From: Thermohalobacter berrensis
GTDB lineage: Bacteria; Bacillota; Clostridia; Tissierellales; Thermohalobacteraceae
NCBI RefSeq assembly: GCF_003609645.1
Contig: NZ_MCIB01000001.1
Coordinates: 1-64,000, forward strand
Length of the DNA stretch: 64,000 bases
Direction: 5' to 3'
This document shows, one piece after another, positions 25,926-35,475 of this stretch. The notes under the pieces were generated by a model, which had not been told where the DNA came from, did no database searches, and saw only the letters and a program-made list of their open reading frames with translations. Each line of letters starts with the position of its first letter. Positions within the stretch are counted from its first letter, which is position 1. The translations under genes and the position numbers were made by a program.

Positions 25926-27269
25926 ATGAAAAAAAATAAAAACAATGTTATGGAGAAAGCAAATAAAGGTGTACAAATGCTTAATATTCAAAAAGTACCA
26001 TTGGGAATTAGAACTAAAATAATTATTAGTGTTGTTATAGCTTTAATAATAAGTCCTACTATTGCAGTATATATAAATAATATGGTACAGAAGACTAATC
26101 TTGTAAAAGGGAATATAGCAGTTTATGTATCTACAGGAATTAACCTTTTAATTGTAACTAGTATAATTTACATTAGCTTAAGATTTATTATTTTAAAACC
26201 CCTACAAGAAATAATTAACAAAATGGAGAAAGCTGGTGAAGGAAACTTAACTGAATTTGTGGAGATAAAATCCAATGATGAGATGAAAGTTTTAGGAGAT
26301 TTCTTTAATAAAATGTTAATGAATCAATCACAAATTATTAGTGAAGTAAGAAAAAAGTCATTAGAACTTACTAATGCATCGAAAGATATGTTTGAATCTA
26401 CAGAGCAGGTTAATACTGCAACACAACAAATTACAGCATCTATAGAAGATATTGCTTTAATGACTGATAAACAAAGTAATTCAATTGTTGAAGCTTCAAA
26501 ATCTTTACTCCATTTGTCGAGTCTTGTTCAACTTGCTAAAAATAAATGCGAAAAAGCAACAGATAATTCTAAAAATACTAAAATAATAGCTAACAAAGGA
26601 AAAGAAAAAGTAAAAGATACAGTTAATGCAATGAAGGTAATTAACAATAAAACATCAAATGTTTCTAAAGTAATCGAAGGCTTACATACATTATCAGAAA
26701 GGATTACTGAAATAGCAAACATGATTAATAATATTGCAGCTCAAACTGATTTATTATCCCTTAATGCATCTATAGAGGCTGCCAGAGCAGGTGAACATGG
26801 TAGGGGGTTTGGAGTTGTAGCTGAGGAAGTAAGAAAACTTGCTGAAGAATCCCATAAAGGTGCAGAAGATATAGAAAAGCTAATGGGGGAGATGAAAAAA
26901 CAAATTAATGGAGTAGTAGCATCTATAGAAGAAAGTAAAGAAGCAGTAAAAAATGGAACTAGTATAGTTAGTGAAACAGAAAAAACTTTTGAAGATATAA
27001 TAAAAGCAGTTGATGAAACTATAGATAACATAAATGAGGTACTAGATATTACTAAAGATGAGGTTGCAACATCAGACCAAGTAGTAGAATTGATTAATTC
27101 GGTATCATCTGTTTCAGAAAAGACTGCTTTTAATAGTCAAGAGGTATCAGGAGCTGCAGAAGAGCAAACAGCAACTTTAGAAAATGTAACAGAATCAGCA
27201 CAGGGTGTAAGTGATATGGCAAATGGTTTGGCTAGCTTAGTAAACAAATTTAAAGTTAAAGATATATAA
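25926..27269 (+). CDS. methyl-accepting chemotaxis protein without periplasmic sensor domain
   Basis: 447 residues. Two membrane helices (~29-50 and ~61-85) are separated by only about ten residues, so there is no external ligand domain. A HAMP domain follows (~86-140), then a long methyl-accepting coiled coil. The CheA/CheW-contacting hairpin [20 protein letters not shown]... is complete, with [18 protein letters not shown] after it. Such receptors may sense membrane or cytoplasmic state, or work with other receptors. AGGAGGAAAG precedes the ATG. It is a single-gene unit with a bidirectional terminator after it. Confidence 0.93.
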   Translation: MKKNKNNVMEKANKGVQMLNIQKVPLGIRTKIIISVVIALIISPTIAVYINNMVQKTNLVKGNIAVYVSTGINLLIVTSIIYISLRFIILKPLQEIINKMEKAGEGNLTEFVEIKSNDEMKVLGDFFNKMLMNQSQIISEVRKKSLELTNASKDMFESTEQVNTATQQITASIEDIALMTDKQSNSIVEASKSLLHLSSLVQLAKNKCEKATDNSKNTKIIANKGKEKVKDTVNAMKVINNKTSNVSKVIEGLHTLSERITEIANMINNIAAQTDLLSLNASIEAARAGEHGRGFGVVAEEVRKLAEESHKGAEDIEKLMGEMKKQINGVVASIEESKEAVKNGTSIVSETEKTFEDIIKAVDETIDNINEVLDITKDEVATSDQVVELINSVSSVSEKTAFNSQEVSGAAEEQTATLENVTESAQGVSDMANGLASLVNKFKVKDI

Positions 27270-27300
27270 AAAATACACCTCAGATTGAGGTGTATTTTTT
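27268..27300. terminator. bidirectional terminator between MCP gene and ychF
   Basis: A perfect 15-bp stem AAAAAATACACCTCA / 27286-27300 with a 3-base loop; A run on one side and T run on the other serve both convergent genes. Confidence 0.93.
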
Positions 27301-28387
27301 ATACATTAAATCTAAATACTATAACATCACCATCTTTAACGATATAGTCTTTTCCTTCTAATCTTATTAACCCCTTTTCTTTAGCTTCTGTGTATCCACC
27401 ACAATCAATTAAATCTTCATAACTAATAACTTCAGCCCTTATAAAACCTCTTTCCATATCAGAGTGAATTTTTCCTGCGGCTTGAGGAGCTTTTGTTCCT
27501 TTTTTTATAGTCCAAGCTCTAACCTCTTTTTCACCTGCAGTTAAAAAACTTATTAATCCTAGTAATCTATAACTAGCTTTAATAAGTTTATCTAGACCTG
27601 ATTCTTTAAGGCCCAATTCTTCTAGAAAATCTTTCTTTTCTTCTTCATCTAATTCTGCAATTTCAGCTTCAATTTTTCCACATAGTGTTATTACTTCTGC
27701 CCCTTCTTCTTTTGCTAACTCCTTTATTTTATCAACGTGTTCATTACCTCCATCTAATAAATCCTCTTCTGATATATTTGCAGCATATAATACAGGTTTA
27801 TAGGTTAAAAGATTTAAGCTCTTTACAAATTTTTCCTCTTCCTTATCAAAATCTAATACCCTAGCTGGCTTTTCATTCTCTAAAATATCTTTAATCCTAT
27901 TTAAAATATCTAATTCACTTTGATATGATTTATCGCCTTTTAGTAATTTTTCAGTTTTGGTAATTCTTTTATTAATTAACTCTAAATCAGAAAGAATTAA
28001 TTCAAGATTAATTATTTCAATATCTCTTAATGGGTCAATATTACCTTCAACATGAGTGATGTTTTCATCTTCAAAACATCTAACAACATGGACTATTGCG
28101 GCAACTTCCCTTATGTGGGATAAGAATTGATTACCTAGTCCTTCACCCTTACTAGCTCCCTTAACTAATCCTGCAATATCATAAAATTCTATAGTTGTTG
28201 GTGTGATTTTTTTTGGATTTACTATTTTAGCTAATTTTTCTAAACGTTCATCAGGAACAGTTACAACTCCAACATTTGGGTCTATTGTACAGAAAGGGTA
28301 ATTGGCAGATTCTGCTCCTGCTGCTGTAATAGCATTAAACAGAGTGCTCTTACCAACATTTGGTAGACCTACAATTCCTAATTTCAT
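27299..28387 (-). CDS. ychF: redox-regulated ATPase YchF (Obg family)
   Basis: 362 residues. An Obg-type P-loop NTPase that prefers ATP and associates with ribosomes in other bacteria. Features: G1 [14 protein letters not shown] at residues 7-20, the [20 protein letters not shown] switch region, a helical insertion, and the C-terminal TGS domain ([34 protein letters not shown]). The start at 28387 (MKLGIVGLP) follows GAAAGGAAG; a longer upstream extension lacks a ribosome site. Confidence 0.97.
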   Translation of the reverse strand: MKLGIVGLPNVGKSTLFNAITAAGAESANYPFCTIDPNVGVVTVPDERLEKLAKIVNPKKITPTTIEFYDIAGLVKGASKGEGLGNQFLSHIREVAAIVHVVRCFEDENITHVEGNIDPLRDIEIINLELILSDLELINKRITKTEKLLKGDKSYQSELDILNRIKDILENEKPARVLDFDKEEEKFVKSLNLLTYKPVLYAANISEEDLLDGGNEHVDKIKELAKEEGAEVITLCGKIEAEIAELDEEEKKDFLEELGLKESGLDKLIKASYRLLGLISFLTAGEKEVRAWTIKKGTKAPQAAGKIHSDMERGFIRAEVISYEDLIDCGGYTEAKEKGLIRLEGKDYIVKDGDVIVFRFNV

Positions 28388-28503
28388 ATATATCTTCCTT
28401 TCAATAGTTAATAATATAATATGTAATCTTTCAAATTTAACACAGAGTAAATTATACAACATTGGTGGAATTACTTCAACTTAAATATAGGAGGTGACTA
28501 TAA

Positions 28504-28704
28504 ATGAATAGAGACACACAAATAAAATCTATACTTTCATTTGTAGATGAACATAGGGAATCAACAGCTAGTAGGATTGTAGCAGCAAAAATACTAGGAG
28601 AAAAAAATCGTAGAGTAGATGATGAAATTATTAAGGAGCTGCATGCTAAGTTACCAAGGGCTACACATGATGTAATAGATGAATGCTTTCAGATTATAGA
28701 ATAA
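28504..28704 (+). CDS. 66-residue small acidic protein, unknown function
   Basis: Not recognised. A soluble, helical peptide (ILSFVDEHRESTASRIVAAKILGE, then DDEIIKELHAKLPRATHDVIDECFQIIE) without membrane segment. ATAGGAGGTG stands in front of the ATG at 28504, and a terminator follows the stop, both supporting a real gene. It is divergent from ychF. Confidence 0.72.
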   Translation: MNRDTQIKSILSFVDEHRESTASRIVAAKILGEKNRRVDDEIIKELHAKLPRATHDVIDECFQIIE

Positions 28705-28878
28705 ATAGAGGCTGTATATTTTATTACAGCCTCTATTTTCTTTTTCTCCAAATTTTATTATGATTGTAGTTTCTTTAAGCATCATAAGTAAAAACATTGC
28801 TAAAAATAGTAATTTAAAAAAGATAGATTGTTTGTTTGTAATAAGAAAAATAAAGATAAATAGAATTATATAGATCAT
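28651..28878 (-). CDS. possible 75-residue small membrane protein
   Basis: A minus-strand frame with a consensus ribosome site (AAAAGGAGG, 7 bases before the ATG at 28878). The first ~40 residues are strongly hydrophobic (MIYIILFIFIFLITNK, then FFKLLFLAMFLLMML). The last third reads through the terminator hairpin at 28703-28738 and into the antisense of the 66-residue gene, so the natural C-terminus may have been lost or the tail may be non-native. No family recognised. Confidence 0.45.
   Translation of the reverse strand: MIYIILFIFIFLITNKQSIFFKLLFLAMFLLMMLKETTIIIKFGEKENRGCNKIYSLYLFYNLKAFIYYIMCSPW
28703..28738 (+). terminator. terminator after 66-residue gene
   Basis: A 14-bp stem AAATAGAGGCTGTA / 28725-28738 with an 8-base loop, followed by TCTTTTTC. 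Confidence 0.85.
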
Positions 28879-28937
28879 TTTAAAACCTCCTTTTTATTAT
28901 TTTCACCGATTTATCAAATAAAATGACAAAAATCTAC

Positions 28938-29002
28938 TTAACATATATTTAACTTTTGTTTAACATTAGCTAAACACAATGCTATATTAATCCTGTTATA
29001 AT
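28938..29002 (+). promoter_or_regulatory. PhoP box and promoter of pstS
   Basis: Four TTAACA-like repeats at exact 11-bp steps: TTAACA 28938, TTAACT 28949, TTAACA 28960, TAAACA 28971. The -10 TATAAT is at 28997-29002, 26 bp after the start of the last repeat, and no good -35 is present. This is the classical architecture of PhoP-activated promoters in Bacillus and Clostridium. Confidence 0.9.
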
Positions 29003-29051
29003 GTGAATTGTGAAAAGGCAAAACAAAATATTAAATGAAAGGGGATTAATT

Positions 29052-30014
29052 ATGAAATTATTTAAGGGATCTAAGTTTATCGCTCTAGCATTAATTTTAG
29101 TTATGTCTTTAACAGTATTAGCTGCTTGTGGACAGAATAAACAACCGCAAGGTCAAGAAGGAAATCAACAAGAAAAAGGTTTATCAGGTAAAATAGAGAT
29201 TGATGGTTCAAGTACAGTTTATCCTATAACTGAGGCTATAGCTGAAGAATTCCAGTTACAATATCCAGATACAAGAGTTACAGTTGGGGTTTCAGGTACT
29301 GGCGGAGGATTTAAAAGATTTACTGTAGGTGAAACTGATATAAGTAATGCTTCAAGACTAATAAAGGATAAAGAGGCTGCAAAAGCTGAAGAAAATGGAA
29401 TTGAATATACTCAAGTTTCTGTTGCTTATGATGGTATTACAGTAGTTGTAAACCCTCAAAATGATTGGGCTACAGATATAACTGTAGAAGAATTAAAGAA
29501 AATTTGGGAGCCAAACAGTAAGGTTAAGACTTGGAAAGATATTAGACCAGAATGGCCAGACAAAGAAATTCATCTATATGGTCCAGGAACAGATTCAGGT
29601 ACATTTGATTACTTCACTGAAGCAATAGTAGGTGAAGGTGGAGCTTCAAGAACTGATTACACAGCTAGTGAGGATGACAACGTACTAGTACAAGGTATTA
29701 CAGGAGATAAATATGCACTAGGATATTTCGGATATGCATACTATGAAGAAAATCAAGACAAGCTAAAAGCAGTTACTATAAATGGAGTTGAACCAACAAC
29801 TGAAACTATAGGAAATGGAGAATATACTCCGTTAGCAAGACCAATTTTCATATACGTATCACATAATTCATTCAAAGACAAGCCTCAAGTTGCAGAGTTT
29901 GTAAAATTCTACTTAAAGAATGCTAGAAACGTAGTTCCATCAACTGGTTATGTACCATTACCACAAGATAAATATGATGAACAATTAGAAAAAATTATAA
30001 ATGCCGTTAAGTAG
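29052..30014 (+). CDS. pstS: phosphate ABC transporter substrate-binding lipoprotein
   Basis: A 320-residue lipoprotein that captures phosphate outside the membrane. The signal peptide ends in the lipobox LAAC (Cys near residue 24), followed by a Gln/Asn-rich linker. Phosphate-binding motifs are EIDGSSTVYPITEAIAEEF and GVSGTGGGFKRFTVGETDISNASR, and the hinge YGPGTDSGTFDYFTEAI is also present. The ATG at 29052 follows AAAGGGGATTAA; the longer upstream frame lacks a ribosome site. It stands in front of pstC but is separated from it by a terminator and a second PhoP box. Confidence 0.97.
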   Translation: MKLFKGSKFIALALILVMSLTVLAACGQNKQPQGQEGNQQEKGLSGKIEIDGSSTVYPITEAIAEEFQLQYPDTRVTVGVSGTGGGFKRFTVGETDISNASRLIKDKEAAKAEENGIEYTQVSVAYDGITVVVNPQNDWATDITVEELKKIWEPNSKVKTWKDIRPEWPDKEIHLYGPGTDSGTFDYFTEAIVGEGGASRTDYTASEDDNVLVQGITGDKYALGYFGYAYYEENQDKLKAVTINGVEPTTETIGNGEYTPLARPIFIYVSHNSFKDKPQVAEFVKFYLKNARNVVPSTGYVPLPQDKYDEQLEKIINAVK

Positions 30015-30045
30015 TACGGTCAAACAAAGATAAGTTTCCCCCTTC

Positions 30046-30080
30046 AGTAAAGGAGCAGTATTAACTGCTCCTTTACTTTC
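30046..30080 (+). terminator. terminator between pstS and pstC
   Basis: A 14-bp perfect stem AGTAAAGGAGCAGT / 30064-30077 with a 4-base loop, T-poor tail. It probably limits read-through so that pstS is made in excess of the membrane proteins. Confidence 0.75.
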
Positions 30081-30090
30081 GTTTATTAGT

Positions 30091-30155
30091 TTAACATAGA
30101 TTTAACATAAGCTTAACAATAGATAAACATTGAAGTTATTTATCTATCCTATAAT
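30091..30155 (+). promoter_or_regulatory. PhoP box and promoter of pstCAB-phoU
   Basis: TTAACA at 30091, 30102 and 30113 and TAAACA at 30124 (11-bp steps), with TATAAT at 30150-30155. The spacing between repeats and -10 (26 bp from the last repeat start) is the same as at pstS. Confidence 0.9.
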
Positions 30156-30195
30156 AAAATTGTGGATTAATAAAAATTAATTGGAGGCTAGGACA

Positions 30196-31140
30196 ATGGT
30201 AGAAAATGTTAAAGTTAAAAAGTCACATAAGAGTTCTTCAAAAAAGAATAATTTAACACAACAGAAACCTCGACATGGTGAAAATGTAATAAAGGGAATA
30301 TTGTTCCTATTTGCACTTGTTTCAATATTCACAACAATAGGTATAGTTACGATATTATTAAAGGAAACGGTTGGATTTTTTAAAGAAGTGTCAATATTAG
30401 AGTTTTTAACGGGTACAGAATGGACAGCCCTATTTGCTAACCCTAAATTTGGCGTTCTACCATTAGTAAGTGGCACATTAATGATAGCATTTTATGGTAG
30501 TGTTGTTGCAATTCCAACAGGACTAGGATGTGCTATATATTTAAGTGAATATGCATCAAAAAGGACTAGAAAGATTATTAAACCAGTTTTAGAAATATTA
30601 GCTGGTATACCTTCAATTGTTTATGGTTACTTTGCTTTAACATTTATAACTCCGATCATTAGAAAATTTGTACCTGACACAATGGTCTTTAATGCTTTAA
30701 GTGCAAGTATAACTGTAGGTATAATGATTATTCCTATGGTTTCATCATTAAGTGAGGATGCCATGAAGGCAGTACCAGATTCTTTACGTCATGGAGCCTA
30801 TGCTTTAGGATGCACCAAATTTGAGGTTGCAACAAAGGTAGTAGTCCCTGCTGCATTATCAAGTATAATAGCATCTTTTGTATTAGCTATTTCTCGTGCA
30901 ATAGGAGAGACGATGATAGTTACATTAGCAGCAGGATCAACTCCGAACTTAACGTTAAATCCATTAGAAAGTATTCAGACTATGACTGCATTTATTGTTC
31001 AGGTTGCTAAAGGAGACGTAGAACATGGAGGATTAATATATAAAACAATATTTGCAGTTGGTATGTTATTATTTGTAATAACACTGGCTATGAATATTTT
31101 AGCTAAGCTAATAATTAAGAAATTTAGGGAGGAGTATTAA
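30196..31140 (+). CDS. pstC: phosphate ABC transporter permease PstC
   Basis: A 314-residue inner-membrane permease with a basic N-terminus and six membrane helices. The EAA-like loop is visible as [24 protein letters not shown]. It pairs with PstA to form the phosphate channel. The ATG at 30196 stands 8 bases after GGAGG; the upstream start codons are too close to it. Its stop shares one base with the pstA start (TAATG). Confidence 0.96.
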   Translation: MVENVKVKKSHKSSSKKNNLTQQKPRHGENVIKGILFLFALVSIFTTIGIVTILLKETVGFFKEVSILEFLTGTEWTALFANPKFGVLPLVSGTLMIAFYGSVVAIPTGLGCAIYLSEYASKRTRKIIKPVLEILAGIPSIVYGYFALTFITPIIRKFVPDTMVFNALSASITVGIMIIPMVSSLSEDAMKAVPDSLRHGAYALGCTKFEVATKVVVPAALSSIIASFVLAISRAIGETMIVTLAAGSTPNLTLNPLESIQTMTAFIVQVAKGDVEHGGLIYKTIFAVGMLLFVITLAMNILAKLIIKKFREEY

Positions 31141-31997
31141 TGTCAAATTTAAAGCTAAGAAAACTTAAAAATAAAATTTTCCATGGACTAGTACTTTCTT
31201 CAACTTTATTTGCCCTAATTGTACTTATTGTACTTTTAAGTGATATTGTAATGGATGGATATAAATGGCTTAGTATAGACTTTTTCAAAAATTTTACATC
31301 AAGATTTCCAGAGAGAGCAGGAATTAAAGCAGGACTTTTTGGAAGTCTTTGGATAATAGTTATTACGGCTAGTGTGTCTTTTCCAGTTGGTGTTGGAGCT
31401 GCCCTTTACCTTGAGGAATATGCACCAAAAAATTGGTTTACAAATATAATCCAAATTAATATTTCAAATTTAGCTGGGGTTCCTTCAATTGTGTTCGGTA
31501 TTTTAGGGTTAGGTGTATTTGTAAATACTTTTGGTTTTGGTAGGAGTATTTTATCAGGCGGATTGACTTTAGCTTTACTTATACTTCCTATTATTATTGT
31601 TTCAGCCCAGGAGGCCCTAAGAAGTGTGCCAAAGGATTTAAAGCATGGAGCTTATGCCCTTGGATGTACTAAATGGCAAGTAATAACCGGTGTTGTTTTA
31701 CCCTATGCTATTCCAGGAATTTTAACAGGTACTATTATTTCAATCGCAAGGGCTTTAGGAGAGACTGCACCTTTAATAATGGTTGGAGCAGTAACATTCG
31801 CAGCTTTTACTCCTGAAAGTATATTTGATTCATTTACAACTCTTCCAATGCAAATATATAGTTGGACTTCTAGACCACAGGCAGACTTTCACAATTTAGC
31901 TGCAGCTGCAATAATAGTACTTTTAGCTGTTTTATTGACTGCTAATGCTTTAGCTGTTTTATTAAGGGACAAATATCAAGATAGAATTAAGGGTTAA
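31140..31997 (+). CDS. pstA: phosphate ABC transporter permease PstA
   Basis: A 285-residue permease with six hydrophobic helices and the ATPase-contact loop [24 protein letters not shown], closely parallel to that of PstC. GGGAGGAG lies 6 bases in front of the ATG at 31140, inside the end of pstC. Confidence 0.96.
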   Translation: MSNLKLRKLKNKIFHGLVLSSTLFALIVLIVLLSDIVMDGYKWLSIDFFKNFTSRFPERAGIKAGLFGSLWIIVITASVSFPVGVGAALYLEEYAPKNWFTNIIQINISNLAGVPSIVFGILGLGVFVNTFGFGRSILSGGLTLALLILPIIIVSAQEALRSVPKDLKHGAYALGCTKWQVITGVVLPYAIPGILTGTIISIARALGETAPLIMVGAVTFAAFTPESIFDSFTTLPMQIYSWTSRPQADFHNLAAAAIIVLLAVLLTANALAVLLRDKYQDRIKG

Positions 31998-32016
31998 TTT
32001 AAGGAGGAGAATTGCA

Positions 32017-32772
32017 ATGAATGCTAAAATGGAGATAAATAATTTAAATTTCTATTATGGCGATTTTAAAGCTCTAAAAGATATAAACATGAAAATAGAG
32101 GAAAACAAAGTAACTGCTCTTATTGGACCATCTGGATGTGGTAAATCTACCTTTTTAAGAACATTAAATAGAATGAATGATTTAATAGAAGGAACAAGAC
32201 ATGAAGGTGAAATATTATATGAGGGTCAAGATATCTATTCACCAAAGGTAGATGTTGTTGAACTTAGAAAAAAGATAGGAATGGTTTTTCAAAAACCAAA
32301 TCCATTTCCTAAATCTATTTATGAAAATGTAGCATTTGGACCAAAAAGACATGGTATAAAAAATAAAGCTAAATTAGATGAAATAGTGGAAAAAAGCCTT
32401 AAAGGTGCTGCATTATGGGATGAGGTTAAAGATAGATTAAATACTTCTGCATGGGCATTATCAGGTGGTCAGCAGCAAAGATTATGTATAGCTAGGGCAC
32501 TTGCTATGGAGCCAGATGTATTATTAATGGATGAACCTACTTCAGCATTAGACCCAGTAGCTACATTAAAAATAGAGGAATTAATTGATGAATTGAAGAA
32601 TAATTATACTATAATAATAGTAACCCATTCAATGCAGCAGGCAGGAAGAATATCAGATAATACTGCCTTCTTCCTTATGGGAGAATTAATTGAATTTGGA
32701 GAAACTAAAAAAATATTTTCTAATCCTAGTGATAAGAGAACTGAAGATTATATCACAGGAAGATTTGGTTAA
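32017..32772 (+). CDS. pstB: phosphate ABC transporter ATPase PstB
   Basis: A 251-residue ABC ATPase that powers PstCA. Walker [11 protein letters not shown]-loop [20 protein letters not shown] (typical PstB), signature [15 protein letters not shown], Walker [14 protein letters not shown] and the switch His in VTHSMQQA are all present. AAGGAGGAG precedes the start. Confidence 0.98.
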   Translation: MNAKMEINNLNFYYGDFKALKDINMKIEENKVTALIGPSGCGKSTFLRTLNRMNDLIEGTRHEGEILYEGQDIYSPKVDVVELRKKIGMVFQKPNPFPKSIYENVAFGPKRHGIKNKAKLDEIVEKSLKGAALWDEVKDRLNTSAWALSGGQQQRLCIARALAMEPDVLLMDEPTSALDPVATLKIEELIDELKNNYTIIIVTHSMQQAGRISDNTAFFLMGELIEFGETKKIFSNPSDKRTEDYITGRFG

Positions 32773-32784
32773 AGGAGTGGGAGA

Positions 32785-33432
32785 ATGAGGAAGCATTTTC
32801 ATGAAGAATTAAAAAATTTACATCAGTCACTTTTAAAAATGGGGGCAATGGTGGAAGATGTAATAGATACTGCAATTACTTCACTTATTGAACAAGACTT
32901 AGCAAAGGCAGATGAAGTGATTATAAAAGATGATAAAGTAGATGAAATGGAAATATATATAGAAAAAAAGTGCTTAGAACTTTTAGCTCTTCAACAACCA
33001 CTTGCTAAAGATTTAAGACAAATAAGTGGAATATTAAAGATAATAACTGACCTTGAAAGAATTGGAGATCATGGTGTAAATATTGCAAGGGTTACAAGAA
33101 AAATAGGAAAAGAAAAGTTTGTAAAGCCCTTAATTGATATTCCTAAAATGGCTGATATAGCAAAAGAAATGGTAAAGAAAAGTTTAGATAGTTTTATTAA
33201 TGAAGATGTAGAGTTGGCAAAGGAAGTAGCAAAAATGGATGATTTAGTAGATGATATATATGAAGATATATATATTGAATTATTAGAAATGTTAAGTGAA
33301 AACAAAAAGATTATGCAGCAGGTTGTAAACCTTCTATTTATTGGAAGGTATTTAGAAAGAATTGCTGACCATACAACTAATATATGTGAAAGAATAGTAT
33401 ATATGGCTACAGGTGAAAGGGTTGAATATTAA
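32785..33432 (+). CDS. phoU: phosphate signalling protein PhoU
   Basis: A 215-residue protein of two three-helix PhoU bundles with metal-binding acidic motifs (ITDLERIGDHGVNIARV and GRYLERIADHTTNICERIVY). It links Pst transport to the PhoR kinase and dampens the response when phosphate is ample. It is the last gene of pstCAB-phoU and is followed by a terminator. The likely partner kinase is encoded at 61630. Confidence 0.97.
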   Translation: MRKHFHEELKNLHQSLLKMGAMVEDVIDTAITSLIEQDLAKADEVIIKDDKVDEMEIYIEKKCLELLALQQPLAKDLRQISGILKIITDLERIGDHGVNIARVTRKIGKEKFVKPLIDIPKMADIAKEMVKKSLDSFINEDVELAKEVAKMDDLVDDIYEDIYIELLEMLSENKKIMQQVVNLLFIGRYLERIADHTTNICERIVYMATGERVEY

Positions 33433-33463
33433 ATCCATTCCGAAACTTCGGAATGGATTTTTT
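33431..33463 (+). terminator. terminator of pst operon
   Basis: A 14-bp perfect stem AAATCCATTCCGAA / 33447-33460 with a short loop and T tail. Confidence 0.93.
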
Positions 33464-33514
33464 GTTTAATAAAAAATGGCCAAAAAGACACAATAAGTAT
33501 AGGAGGTGAGACTG

Positions 33515-34111
33515 TTGAAAAAATATTTAAAAATAGTATCTTTATTAACACTACTATTTATTGTATTTACTCTACTATTTGTTGGCTGTAGACCTGCTGA
33601 AAGACCTAATTTACCAAATGAAGAGCAACCTGGTGAAGTAGACAGAGGAAATGACGGAGATATAGATGACGATGGAGACACAGATTTAGATAATGACATG
33701 AATAATGATATGGATGAAGATTTGGATAGGGATATGGATAGAAATATGAATAGAGACATAAATAGAGATATGAATGATGATCTATCTATGAGGGCAGAAA
33801 ACATAGCTGATAGCTTAGTAGATATACCTGGTATAGATGATGCAACCGTTGTTATTAGTGAAAATACTGCATTAGTAGGAGTACAATATGTTAATGGTAG
33901 AAATAATGGTTTTACAGCCACTATGAATGAGAGAGTGGAAGATACAGTAAGACGTGTTGACAGAAGAATTAATAATGTTGTAGTTACTGCTGACCCTAAT
34001 TTATTTGAGCAAATTGATGATATAGCAACAGGTATTAATAGGGGAAGGCCTATGACAGGATTCACACAAGAAATACAAGATATTTTAAGGAGAATACAGC
34101 CAACTAGGTAG
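33515..34111 (+). CDS. YhcN/YlaJ-type sporulation lipoprotein with Asp/Asn/Arg/Met-rich repeat
   Basis: About 198 residues. A lipoprotein signal (LLTLLFIVFTLLFVGC) is followed by a low-complexity linker of DMN/DMD/RDM-type units (roughly residues 47-90) and a C-terminal YhcN-like domain (RAENIADSLVDIPGIDDATVVI, then TALVGVQY and VRRVDRRINNVVVTADPNLFEQI). YhcN-family lipoproteins occur in the spore or forespore membranes. The TTG at 33515 is preferred, 8 bases after AGGAGG; the GTG at 33506 lies inside that site. It is a single gene with a terminator overlapping its end. Confidence 0.85.
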   Translation: MKKYLKIVSLLTLLFIVFTLLFVGCRPAERPNLPNEEQPGEVDRGNDGDIDDDGDTDLDNDMNNDMDEDLDRDMDRNMNRDINRDMNDDLSMRAENIADSLVDIPGIDDATVVISENTALVGVQYVNGRNNGFTATMNERVEDTVRRVDRRINNVVVTADPNLFEQIDDIATGINRGRPMTGFTQEIQDILRRIQPTR

Positions 34112-34115
34112 GGAA

Positions 34116-34142
34116 TATCCGGTCTTTTGACCGGATAATTTT
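34116..34142 (+). terminator. terminator after YhcN-like gene
   Basis: TATCCGGTC / GACCGGATA stem with a 4-base TTTT loop, then AATTTTC. Confidence 0.75.
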
Positions 34143-34199
34143 CATAAAAGTAATATTGGATTACATAAAATTAAAAAAAGATGTTTTTGGGGGTTTTAT

Positions 34200-35393
34200 A
34201 TGGGGGATATAAAAGATATTAAAAATGAAATATTTTATATATTATTATTTGTATTCTTTTTTAACTTGTTTTTAGCATATGAAGATCCAATAGAAAATGT
34301 TTTTTTAATTATTTCCTATTCAGGATTAATAATGATATTTAAAAATAGATCAAAGCTAAATACAAAAAGAAGGATTATATTCTTAATTATATTTATGCTA
34401 ATTTTTTACATAATCTCAGTATTTTTTTTATTTACACAAAGTTATAATATGAATCTTAAAACATCCTATATAGGTAGAAAAAGTGAAAAGACAGCAGTTT
34501 TACTTACCTATTATGGTGAAGATAATATGTTTAATATGGGAAAAAGAATAAATGATTTAAAAATGGACGAAAACTTTATAAATAAAGTAAAAGCACCTTT
34601 TATTTTACATAAAACCAAGAGAAACTATGAAGAAATAGGACAAAGTGATTATATTAAAAATACAATTAAAGTAAAAAAAGAAGTAGAAAAAAGATTAAAT
34701 GAAAACTATAAAGTTTATTTAGGATATTTAAAATCTACAAAATATATTGAAGAAATTTTAATTAACATAGTTAATGATGGGTATTATAAAATTATAGTTG
34801 TACCAGTTTTTATAACTGAAGGAAATGAATTTACAGAATTAAAAGAAAGAATAAATAATTTAAAACTATTTAATCAAAATATATACATAAAGTGGACTGA
34901 ACCATTATGGGATAGTGAAAAAATTATAAACTCATATGTTGAAAAGATTTTATTTGAAACAGATATTAATAAAACATCCGATACAGGAATACTTCTTATT
35001 GGACATGGTGAAAGAGGCTACGGCAGGGAAGAATATATTGAGGGAATTAAGCAGGATTTATTGTTCAGAAAAAAAATAAAAAATTATCTAGTAAATGATA
35101 TTAAAATTGGAAAAAATAAGATTAAGCTGGCTTGGATGAATTATGTAGAACCTAATTATGTCTATGAATTCCAACGTTTACTGGAATATGGAGTAGGAAA
35201 TATAATTTGTTTATATGTAAATCCGTCAGCTACTAATATTGAAAATTATACAATTGCATTTGAAATAAAAGAAGAAGTTGAAATCCCTGAGGGAGTAAAG
35301 GTAAAGGTTGTAGATGGATTTTTAAATGATGCTTACTTTATTGAAGAATTAGTAAGTAGAATTAAATTTACAAATTTACAAAAGTGGAATTAA
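34200..35393 (+). CDS. membrane-anchored chelatase-fold (CbiX/ferrochelatase-like) protein
   Basis: 397 residues. Three hydrophobic segments are crowded into residues ~11-80, followed by a ~310-residue soluble region. This region looks like two chelatase-type halves: the first with KTAVLLTYYGEDNMF and YKIIVVPVFITEGNEF, the second with TGILLIGHGERGYGREEY and a LEYGVGNIICLYVNPSAT strand. In CbiX, CbiK and ferrochelatase a His in the HG motif holds the metal; here the second half keeps HG while the first has YG. The exact reaction is unknown. It lies just upstream of the yfmF/yfmH pair. No tetrapyrrole genes are nearby. Confidence 0.6.
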   Translation: MGDIKDIKNEIFYILLFVFFFNLFLAYEDPIENVFLIISYSGLIMIFKNRSKLNTKRRIIFLIIFMLIFYIISVFFLFTQSYNMNLKTSYIGRKSEKTAVLLTYYGEDNMFNMGKRINDLKMDENFINKVKAPFILHKTKRNYEEIGQSDYIKNTIKVKKEVEKRLNENYKVYLGYLKSTKYIEEILINIVNDGYYKIIVVPVFITEGNEFTELKERINNLKLFNQNIYIKWTEPLWDSEKIINSYVEKILFETDINKTSDTGILLIGHGERGYGREEYIEGIKQDLLFRKKIKNYLVNDIKIGKNKIKLAWMNYVEPNYVYEFQRLLEYGVGNIICLYVNPSATNIENYTIAFEIKEEVEIPEGVKVKVVDGFLNDAYFIEELVSRIKFTNLQKWN

Positions 35394-35475
35394 GTTCTTT
35401 AGGAAAGATTAACTATTAGATTTTAAAAGTTTGTTTGTAATTATATATAAAAAACATAGTAGGAGGTATAGAATA

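Noticed and set aside
33466-34065. 199-codon minus-strand frame opposite the YhcN-like gene
   Set aside because: Its Ser/Leu/Ile-rich protein is just the antisense reading of the GAT/AAT/ATG repeats; it has no ribosome site and overlaps a well-supported lipoprotein gene.
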